Assembly: GCA_018969805.1 (NCBI GenBank)
Contig: JAGWXQ010000061.1
Coordinates: 1 to 7,964, forward strand
DNA length: 7,964 nt
From: Paenibacillaceae bacterium
Lineage (GTDB): Bacteria; Bacillota; Bacilli; Paenibacillales; YIM-B00363
Direction of reading: 5' to 3'
The translations under genes and the position numbers were made by a program. Position 1 is the stretch's first letter; every line of letters starts with the position of its first letter. The notes under the pieces are model-generated. The model was not told the DNA's origin. It did no database searches and saw only the letters and a program-made list of their open reading frames with translations. Shown here in pieces: positions 1 to 5,129 of the stretch.

Positions 1-682
1 TCCAAAAAAACGTTGCGACTTGTTGCTCAAGAGCAACAACTTCGCTTTTTGTGCGATTGTCCAATAAGATGAAAAATTCGTTGATCGGTGCCATAATGTC
101 TTTTTTGTACTTATGATACTGCTCATCGTGCATAATTCGAATGGCAAATTGCTGGTTCGTTTCTCCTTGTTGTTTCAGTTTGAGCGCCTCGTCACTCAGC
201 ACGCCTTTCATGGCGTTCATCGCGATCACTTCCACAGAGACGAGTCCATTGGAGTTGTTTTCGGCTTCCGTCAATTTGGCAAATTCTTCTTGCGTAAACC
301 CAAGATCTTCCATGCGTTTTTTTAGTGCGCGCGCCTCACCGTCTCCAGTCGGTTTGGATCCAGTAACTGCATAAAAATCCCAATAAATTTTTTCGTAGTT
401 GATTGGTCGTGGTTTTTCTCCGTTTCGAATAGCCAAAATGTCCATATACATTTGTTCGTACCGTGATTCCCCGCCAGAGGCGACATACGTGCGCGCCAAA
501 CGCGTTAGGTCGTCTGAGCTTTGACGCAGTTCATCGGCGATCAATTGAGATTGGTATCTCTTTTCTTGAACATTTTTTAATGAGTTTTGGCTAAAATAGA
601 GCAATCCAGAACATGCTGCAAGACCTAAGAACAATGCAACTAAAATTGAATACAGGACGAAAAATTTTTTTCTGATTCCCAT
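1..682 (-). CDS. N-terminal part of a membrane sensor, probable methyl-accepting chemotaxis protein (truncated by window edge)
   Basis: An open frame starts at ATG 682 and runs off the left edge, giving 227 visible residues. The start is well supported: AGGAGGT at 691-697 lies 8 nt upstream. Residues 1-6 are short and basic, 7-31 form a transmembrane helix, and from about 32 a mostly helical extracellular region begins. It carries ELRQSSDDLTRLARTYV (51-67), DILAIRNGEKPRP (81-93), a YWDF motif (100-103), a GFTQEEFAKL segment (128-137) and NAMKG (156-160). From family knowledge, this sensory region occurs in chemoreceptors and also in some GGDEF proteins and histidine kinases. The output domain is outside the window. 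A chemoreceptor is the best inference because the gene lies 94 nt downstream of another receptor and cheW, same strand, with no terminator seen between. Its ligand cannot be inferred. Confidence 0.8.
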   Translation of the reverse strand, partial: MGIRKKFFVLYSILVALFLGLAACSGLLYFSQNSLKNVQEKRYQSQLIADELRQSSDDLTRLARTYVASGGESRYEQMYMDILAIRNGEKPRPINYEKIYWDFYAVTGSKPTGDGEARALKKRMEDLGFTQEEFAKLTEAENNSNGLVSVEVIAMNAMKGVLSDEALKLKQQGETNQQFAIRIMHDEQYHKYKKDIMAPINEFFILLDNRTKSEVVALEQQVATFFW

Positions 683-690
683 AAAAGTTA

Positions 691-697
691 ACCTCCT
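691..697 (-). promoter_or_regulatory. Ribosome binding site of the truncated sensor gene
   Basis: On the minus strand this reads AGGAGGT, a near-perfect anti-16S match, with 8 nt to ATG 682. It fixes the start of the gene whose 3' part is outside the window. It is the strongest Shine-Dalgarno site in the window. Confidence 0.85.
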
Positions 698-776
698 ATT
701 TTTAAAATAAAATCCTAAAATAGTTACAACCTCAAAGTGGGGCGTTGCCATTATGATGCGCATACTGCTGCCGACA

Positions 777-2294
777 CTATCCCTGAAATGAGAAATCCTC
801 CTCGTCGAGCATCGATTCTTCCATTTTTGTGGACTTTTTTCGTCTTGTTTGTGTCACCGGTTGCTGTGCTTGTACGCCATTCCCGTACAAAAATTGCCGT
901 AGTTTCCCAACAATGGTGTTGAGTTCTTCTGCTTGTGCCATTAGTTCTTCCGATGAAGCGGATCCTTCTTCAGCAACAGCGGCGTTTTGTTGGACGACTT
1001 GCTCCATTTGACTGATCGCACGCGAAATTTGTTCGGTACCCTTTGTTTGCTCCTCACTGGCGGAAGTAATGTCCGCGACGAGACTGCTTACTTTTTCAGC
1101 ATTGCCTTTAATTTCTTCGAGTGAATGGCTGACGAGTTTGCTGATATCGACTCCTTTTCTTGATAAGTCGATGTTGCGGTCGATGATCAGTGCCGTATCT
1201 TTGGCAGCATTCGCACTGCGCTGGGCGAGATTGCGCACTTCTTCGGCAACGACTGCGAAGCCTGCTCCCGCTTCTCCTGCACGTGCTGCTTCAACGGCAG
1301 CGTTGAGTGCAAGAATGTTCGTTTGGAACGCAATCTCATCGATGACTTTAATGATTTTGGCGATATCGTCGCTGGATTTTTTGATTTCTTCCATGGAGTG
1401 GTTCATCTCCAACATTTTTGAGAACCCATCTTTTGCAGAATTGTTCGTTTTCTCAGAAAGCAACGACGCCTGACGCGTATTGTCCGTATTCGATTTGACC
1501 ATCGAGGCGGTCTCTTCCATCGTAGCGGACGTCTCCTCAATGGAAGCCGCTTGCTCGGTACTGCCTTGGGCAAGCTGCTGACTTGCTGAGGACAGCTGCG
1601 ATGAAGCACTGAGCACTTGCGCAGAAGAATCGGATACTTTTTTTGTGATCGATGTCATAAAACCGACAATGCCGCTCGATATGAACAATGCAACAACAAA
1701 CGCCCCAATCGATATCGCGATAAACACACACGCAACGACGATCGCCATCGTCACCGATTGTTCAATACCCTCAATATCTTTTACTGTCACCGCATTGATT
1801 TCCGTGATCAGCTGATCCAACTCTCCAAACATGTTGAATGCATACGGCTCAAACACTTCCATAATCTTGTTTCCTGCACTCGTTCCGACATTAATGTACG
1901 CATCCGCCATTTCTTTTCCCGTTTTATAAAACACCTCCAACTCTGCCTGAATGGGTTGGATTTGCGCAGTGCGACTCGGATCAATCTGAATAATCTCATT
2001 CATTAAGGACTTTGCCTTCGTATACGCTTCTTCAGCAATGACCATTCCTTTATCGAGCCCATCTTGCCCTCGTGTCGTCGTGAAATTTTGAATTTTTGCT
2101 TTGGCTTTCAAAATATAAAACTTTGCTTCTTCTGCCTTGACAAGCACATTGAGGTCTTTTTCTTTAATGTGCTTGAACTGAGATACGTTCCCAAACATTG
2201 TTATCGTTTGAAAACCGACAGTTACAATCAATAACGCAAACAACGCAATGAGTGGCAACAACACTTTTGTTTTGAGACTGGCATTTTTCATCAT
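777..2294 (-). CDS. Methyl-accepting chemotaxis protein without an evident HAMP domain
   Basis: This is a transmembrane chemoreceptor that controls CheA kinase through CheW. Numbering here is from an in-frame ATG at 2330 (517 residues). Helix TM1 is about 22-44, the extracellular helical sensor about 45-193, and TM2 about 194-218. A cytoplasmic coiled-coil hairpin runs from about 220 to 478, with the conserved tip EAARAGEAGAGFAVVAEEVR at 347-366. QGSTEQAASIEETSATMEE (255-273) and ASEEQTKGTEQIS (424-436) look like adaptation (methylation) regions. TM2 passes almost directly into the hairpin, leaving no room for a normal HAMP module of about 50 residues. The arms are about 130 residues, shorter than in the 44-helix class of B. 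subtilis receptors. I place the start at ATG 2294 (505 residues) because GGAGG at 2303-2307 lies 8 nt upstream; ATG 2297 is also possible. The 2330 ATG has no ribosome binding site. The tail is acidic-aromatic (LDEEDFSFQG). Confidence 0.93.
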   Translation of the reverse strand: MMKNASLKTKVLLPLIALFALLIVTVGFQTITMFGNVSQFKHIKEKDLNVLVKAEEAKFYILKAKAKIQNFTTTRGQDGLDKGMVIAEEAYTKAKSLMNEIIQIDPSRTAQIQPIQAELEVFYKTGKEMADAYINVGTSAGNKIMEVFEPYAFNMFGELDQLITEINAVTVKDIEGIEQSVTMAIVVACVFIAISIGAFVVALFISSGIVGFMTSITKKVSDSSAQVLSASSQLSSASQQLAQGSTEQAASIEETSATMEETASMVKSNTDNTRQASLLSEKTNNSAKDGFSKMLEMNHSMEEIKKSSDDIAKIIKVIDEIAFQTNILALNAAVEAARAGEAGAGFAVVAEEVRNLAQRSANAAKDTALIIDRNIDLSRKGVDISKLVSHSLEEIKGNAEKVSSLVADITSASEEQTKGTEQISRAISQMEQVVQQNAAVAEEGSASSEELMAQAEELNTIVGKLRQFLYGNGVQAQQPVTQTRRKKSTKMEESMLDEEDFSFQG

Positions 2295-2302
2295 CATAAA
2301 AG

Positions 2303-2307
2303 CCTCC
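2303..2307 (-). promoter_or_regulatory. Ribosome binding site deciding the chemoreceptor start
   Basis: On the minus strand this is GGAGG. It lies 5, 8 and 11 nt before three successive ATG codons at 2297, 2294 and 2291. It falls inside the longer reading frame that begins at ATG 2330, so initiation at 2294 or 2297 is favoured and the 11- or 12-residue extension is probably not translated. Confidence 0.65.
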
Positions 2308-2363
2308 GCATCTTTTTTATGTACGTCCATGATGTACGTTTTGGGGGGTGAACATGAGCGTAC

Positions 2364-2840
2364 CTATACAACTTCAGCAAGAACGTGGTGGGCTTCTTTT
2401 TCCGTAAAGACGGCATTGGAGTCCAAAATCATAATGACTTTGTCTTTCACTTTTCCGAGCGACTTAAGAAATTCTTGTTTCAAGTCGCTGATGTGCTCTG
2501 GTATCGGCTCCATATTTTCCGGCAAAATATCCGTCACTTCCGACACCATATCCACGATAAACCCGACGAGTTTGTTGCCTGTTGCCGTATGCACCTCCAT
2601 GACGATAATGCATGTGCGATCGTCGTACCCGCGCTCCGACAAACCAAATTTTAAGCGCAAATCGATGACCGGGATGATGCGACCACGCAAGTTCATTACT
2701 CCTTTAACGTAGTCTGGCATTTTTGGAATGTGGGTAATGTCCATCATTCCGATGATTTCTTTTACCGACAAAATTGGTATTCCGTAGTTCTCTTCGTTGA
2801 GCAAAAACGTGAGAAACTTGTTGATGTGCTTGACAATCAT
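2364..2840 (-). CDS. cheW: Chemotaxis adaptor protein CheW
   Basis: CheW is a cytoplasmic scaffold that joins chemoreceptor tips to the CheA kinase P5 domain. The 158-residue length is normal for a single-domain CheW. Visible family features are FLTFLLNEENYGIPILSVKEII (split here as FLTFLLNEEN then YGIPILSVKEII, 9-30), the hallmark VMNLRGRIIPVIDLRLKFGL (48-67), CIIVMEV (77-83), GFIVDMVSEVTDILPENM (93-110) and the late strand DKVIMILDSNAVF (133-145). ATG 2840 was chosen because it begins just before the first beta-strand; AAAGGGG lies about 10 nt upstream. The receptor gene follows 69 nt after the stop, with no terminator between, so the two are probably co-transcribed from the SigD-type promoter at 2918-2944. 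The pairing suggests this CheW serves the adjacent receptor(s). No CheA is in the window. Confidence 0.96.
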   Translation of the reverse strand: MIVKHINKFLTFLLNEENYGIPILSVKEIIGMMDITHIPKMPDYVKGVMNLRGRIIPVIDLRLKFGLSERGYDDRTCIIVMEVHTATGNKLVGFIVDMVSEVTDILPENMEPIPEHISDLKQEFLKSLGKVKDKVIMILDSNAVFTEKEAHHVLAEVV

Positions 2841-2917
2841 GTTCCATTCGCCCCTTTCTTATTTCTTCAAAATGACTTCCAAACGTACCGACACGCGTGT
2901 TCACGTCCCCACCATTA

Positions 2918-2944
2918 TTATCGGCGAGACCAACGGGATGTGTA
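2918..2944 (-). promoter_or_regulatory. Probable SigD (sigma-28) promoter of the cheW-receptor operon
   Basis: On the minus strand, TACA (2941-2944) is separated by exactly 15 nt from GCCGATAA (2918-2925). The known sigma-28/SigD consensus is TAAA-N15-GCCGATAT (GCCGATAA for FliA), so the -10 box is essentially perfect and the -35 box matches 3 of 4 bases. Initiation would fall near 2910, leaving a 5' UTR of about 70 nt before cheW. This places the operon in the motility regulon, which fits the gene products. No comparable sigma-A promoter was evident here. Confidence 0.75.
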
Positions 2945-2975
2945 GGGCATCACAAAACTTTTTTTAAAAATGATC

Positions 2976-3004
2976 AAAAAAAAAATGACCACTATGCGTG
3001 GTCA
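2976..3004 (-). terminator. Intrinsic terminator downstream of the tRNA
   Basis: On the minus strand the sequence reads TGACCAC, loop GCATA, GTGGTCA: a perfect 7-bp stem at 2986-3004. It is followed directly by ten T residues (2976-2985). It ends the tRNA transcript and insulates the chemotaxis promoter that begins about 30 nt downstream. It has no U-tract in the plus direction. Confidence 0.9.
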
Positions 3005-3017
3005 CTGTGATGCACAA

Positions 3018-3091
3018 TGGGCCCTGAGGGACTCGAACCCCCGACCAATCGGTTATGAGCCGACCGCTCTAACCAACTGAGCTAAAGGCCC
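3018..3091 (-). tRNA. tRNA with anticodon CAU, probably tRNA-Ile2 (lysidine type)
   Basis: The 74-nt cloverleaf folds fully on the minus strand. The acceptor stem is GGGCCTT with AGGGCCC and discriminator A73. The D arm contains GCTCAGTTGGTTAGAGC. The anticodon stem GTCGG/CCGAT has one G-U pair and loop CTCATAA (anticodon CAT). The variable loop is TGGTC, and the T arm is GGGGG-TTCGAGT-CCCTC. CAU can be initiator Met, elongator Met or Ile2 decoding AUA after lysidine modification by TilS. It is not an initiator, because 1-72 is a G-C pair. C4-G69 and C5-G68 match TilS identity pairs known from E. coli tRNA-Ile2, and the overall sequence resembles Bacillus tRNA-Ile(CAU), so Ile2 is favoured. 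The 3' CCA is not encoded (TTG follows A73) and must be added by the nucleotidyltransferase. Confidence 0.95.
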
Positions 3092-3161
3092 GCTGCATAT
3101 GGATCGTGTGCTGTACGACTGTATGGAATACACCGATGCGCACGCCATAATTTTTTTTGCT

Positions 3162-3189
3162 TAAAAAGCGTACCACAAACCGCAGTACG
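3162..3189 (-). terminator. Possible intrinsic terminator after the PgpA-family gene
   Basis: On the minus strand CGTACTGC pairs with GTGGTACG across a GGTTT loop: 8 bp, of which two adjacent pairs are G-U. CTTTTTAA follows. It lies 26 nt past the stop at 3216, where a terminator would be expected. The stem is weak and the U-tract short. It overlaps the spacer and -10 box of a candidate tRNA promoter. Confidence 0.45.
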
Positions 3190-3195
3190 TGTCAA
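3167..3195 (-). promoter_or_regulatory. Candidate sigma-A promoter of the tRNA
   Basis: On the minus strand TTGACA (3190-3195) is a perfect -35 box. A 17-nt spacer leads to TACGCT (3167-3172), a poor -10 that keeps T1, A2 and T6. Transcription would begin near 3160, giving a leader of about 70 nt to be trimmed by RNase P. The weak -10 and the overlapping hairpin leave this uncertain; read-through from upstream is the alternative. Confidence 0.4.
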
Positions 3196-3215
3196 CACCA
3201 TCTTGAGCGGCATCA

Positions 3216-3734
3216 CTAAAATGATGAAAAACCCTGCTTTTCTTCGTTATCACGGTATTTGTGGGCGATGCGCCCCGCTGCCGATGCCGCGATACTGGCA
3301 ATTAAATCGTCCAAAAACGTATGGACATGGTCTGAGTTTTTCGTATCCAGTTTTTTAATGATGCCGATTTTGTATTTATCTAAGTAGCCAAACGTCGTCA
3401 CTGCAATGCTCCCGTAGCTGAGTACAGAACCGAGTGCGAGCGTCTCATCGCAACCAAACAACCCTTCGTCGGCTTCAACGAGCTCTTGCAGCGGTGAAGA
3501 CAACTGTTTGCGTTCGGCGAGCTCATCCAACTCCATCCCCACAAGCAACGCGTGCTGCATTTCTCGTTTGGACAACACCCGCTCTACACTCGCGACACAC
3601 TCCGAAAACATCAACTGGGGATGGTACACGCGCTGCAACTCATACACGATGTGCGCAATGTCTTCAATGCGCACGCCACGATGCGCAAGTTTGGTCTTTA
3701 CTGCCTGATGGATGACATCGCTATGGACTGGCAT
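3216..3734 (-). CDS. Phosphatidylglycerophosphatase A family protein (YutG/YpjQ-like)
   Basis: The product resembles the soluble PgpA-related proteins of Bacillus (YutG/YpjQ). This family is associated with dephosphorylating phosphatidylglycerophosphate to phosphatidylglycerol in membrane lipid synthesis. With ATG 3734 the protein has 172 residues, and no transmembrane helix is apparent. Recognisable blocks, numbered from that ATG, are RGVRIEDIAHIVYELQ (19-34), a YHP motif (37-39), CVASVERVLSKREMQHALL (46-64), GSIAVTTFGYLDKYKIGII (108-126) and HTFLDDLIASIAA (138-150). The paired aspartates of the last block correspond to the conserved DD of PgpA enzymes. A GTG at 3743 would add three residues, but AAAGGA (3745-3750) is only 1 nt from it and 10 nt from the ATG. 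The gene starts 25 nt after the third binding-protein gene, so co-transcription is likely although no functional link is obvious. Confidence 0.85.
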   Translation of the reverse strand: MPVHSDVIHQAVKTKLAHRGVRIEDIAHIVYELQRVYHPQLMFSECVASVERVLSKREMQHALLVGMELDELAERKQLSSPLQELVEADEGLFGCDETLALGSVLSYGSIAVTTFGYLDKYKIGIIKKLDTKNSDHVHTFLDDLIASIAASAAGRIAHKYRDNEEKQGFSSF

Positions 3735-3759
3735 TCGCTCCACATCCTTTATGAAGTAA

Positions 3760-5115
3760 TCACCGATCGGTATCCCGCGCAGAGTCTGGACGTTTCAGCG
3801 ATGCGAGCAGCGCATCTCCTTCGCGTGCCCATAAGCGCAACGCTTGACGAATCGTCTGCTCACCGCGCAATGCACGGGCGATGTGGCGTTCACCAAACCG
3901 CTCCAGCGCGACAAGCTGTGGATATTGTACGAACAATTCCGATGCATCGCCACGAACACTCGGCAATCGCGTCGCAAATGCCCGCGCATCGTAGTCCAGT
4001 CCTGCAAGCGGACGCAATGCGGACATATTTGTCGGCAACCACAATTGCTCCGAAACACGCAACCGGGCGTACTGCGCGCCATGCACGTACTGTATGACAT
4101 CCCACGCCAAAGTCTGAGATCGCGCCGGAAGGACAAACACATCGGGAATGCGTACACTTCCACCGACATTGGGTGCTTGTGCATGTTCGGGTACAGGGGC
4201 GATGCCCCACTGCAACAGCGGTACGTTGCTTTTGCTGCGCTGTTCGTTCTCACGGAGCAGATCGTGTACAAACGTATGGTCACTTAGTACGAGCGGTACG
4301 TCGCCTGAAATGAACCAATTTGTGATCTTATTTTTGCGCGCTGCGCGCCCTGAAGGCGTACGTATCGTCGTCGCCAATGTGCCCGATCGGTACGCATCGA
4401 GCAGTGTACGAAACACGGTCTCCCACGCATCGGTATCGACCGTCATGCGCCACGCAATCGGATCCACCATGCGCACACCAAGCGGTGCCCCAAAAGCGAT
4501 CGCATCGGAAATGATGTCCGTTTTTGACCACGCCGAGAACGCAAATCCGTGTTTGGCACGGTTTTGCACATCTTGCGCAATCGCAAACACGTCGTCCCAC
4601 ACCAAAGAACCTTCAGGCATGCGTACACCTGCTGCTTGCAAGATGTCCGTCCGATAAAACAACGCCGATGCCCCAAAAAACGGCGCTAAGCCGTACAATT
4701 GTCCATCTTCCGATGCCCCCCTCAGCGCCGCCAAAACTGCTGGAGCCCATTCGTCTTGACGTTCCGTCTGAAGCAACGGATCGAGTGGCCGCAGCGCATT
4801 GCGTTCCACAAGGACACGGTATGCATCCATATCGACCATTGCCACGTCCGGACGATCAGGACCATCAAACCACGCACTCCACTGCCCCGCACGCTTTCGC
4901 GGTTGTTCATCCGGTTCAAACGGCGTCGGAACGACATCAATGACGATCGCTTGCTGCGCCGCTTCATAGCGGACGGCCATCTGTTCCCGCAGCCATTGCA
5001 CATGCTCCGGTGATGCTCCGAGACGTATCGTCTGCTGTTCGACACGGGGGGGTTGCTGTTGCATACTGCACCCGACGATCATCCACAGCACGCACGTCCA
5101 TCTAAGCCATCTCAT
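3760..5115 (-). CDS. Extracellular solute-binding lipoprotein, family 1, diverged paralogue (third of three)
   Basis: A 451-residue protein of the size usual for sugar-binding components of ABC importers. A signal peptide at 1-15 ends in the lipobox IVG before Cys16, predicting a lipid-anchored protein on the outer face of the membrane. It is recognisable through TIRLGA (29-34), RPDVAMVDMDAYR (88-100), a DGQLYGLAPFFGASALFY block (137-154), VWDDVFAIAQ (172-181) and the C-terminal AWDVIQYV (337-344). Compared with the two upstream paralogues, its N-terminal lobe is strongly diverged, its NAKAQN motif has become PARSQT, and the sequence is rich in Arg and Ala with visibly more GC-rich codons. 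The start is ATG 5115; GGAG about 9 nt upstream overlaps the end of the previous gene, whose stop is only 14 nt away, so translation may be coupled. The substrate cannot be inferred, and no permease gene is adjacent in the window. Confidence 0.88.
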   Translation of the reverse strand: MRWLRWTCVLWMIVGCSMQQQPPRVEQQTIRLGASPEHVQWLREQMAVRYEAAQQAIVIDVVPTPFEPDEQPRKRAGQWSAWFDGPDRPDVAMVDMDAYRVLVERNALRPLDPLLQTERQDEWAPAVLAALRGASEDGQLYGLAPFFGASALFYRTDILQAAGVRMPEGSLVWDDVFAIAQDVQNRAKHGFAFSAWSKTDIISDAIAFGAPLGVRMVDPIAWRMTVDTDAWETVFRTLLDAYRSGTLATTIRTPSGRAARKNKITNWFISGDVPLVLSDHTFVHDLLRENEQRSKSNVPLLQWGIAPVPEHAQAPNVGGSVRIPDVFVLPARSQTLAWDVIQYVHGAQYARLRVSEQLWLPTNMSALRPLAGLDYDARAFATRLPSVRGDASELFVQYPQLVALERFGERHIARALRGEQTIRQALRLWAREGDALLASLKRPDSARDTDR

Positions 5116-5129
5116 ACATCACCGCTCCA

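Noticed and set aside
608..625. LAAC in the first transmembrane segment of the truncated sensor, resembling a lipobox
   Set aside because: Hydrophobic sequence continues past the cysteine (SGLLYF), so this is better read as a membrane-spanning helix of a receptor than as a lipoprotein signal peptide.
698..730. Sigma-A-like boxes TTGTAA and TTTAAA before the truncated sensor
   Set aside because: Each matches only 4 of 6 consensus bases, and the implied start would fall on the ribosome binding site.
1069..1473. Plus-strand open frame of 134 codons opposite the chemoreceptor
   Set aside because: It mirrors the repetitive Ala/Ser/Glu codons of the receptor coiled coil and has no homology signal of its own.
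3151..3169. GCTT/AAGC mini-hairpin beside a T-run
   Set aside because: The stem is only 4 bp, and the T-run is on the wrong side for either transcription direction.
3552..4657. Plus-strand open frames of 181 and 169 codons opposite the third binding-protein gene
   Set aside because: They lack recognisable domains and ribosome binding sites and lie fully antisense to a gene with a clear family match; the GC-rich codons there suppress stops on the other strand.
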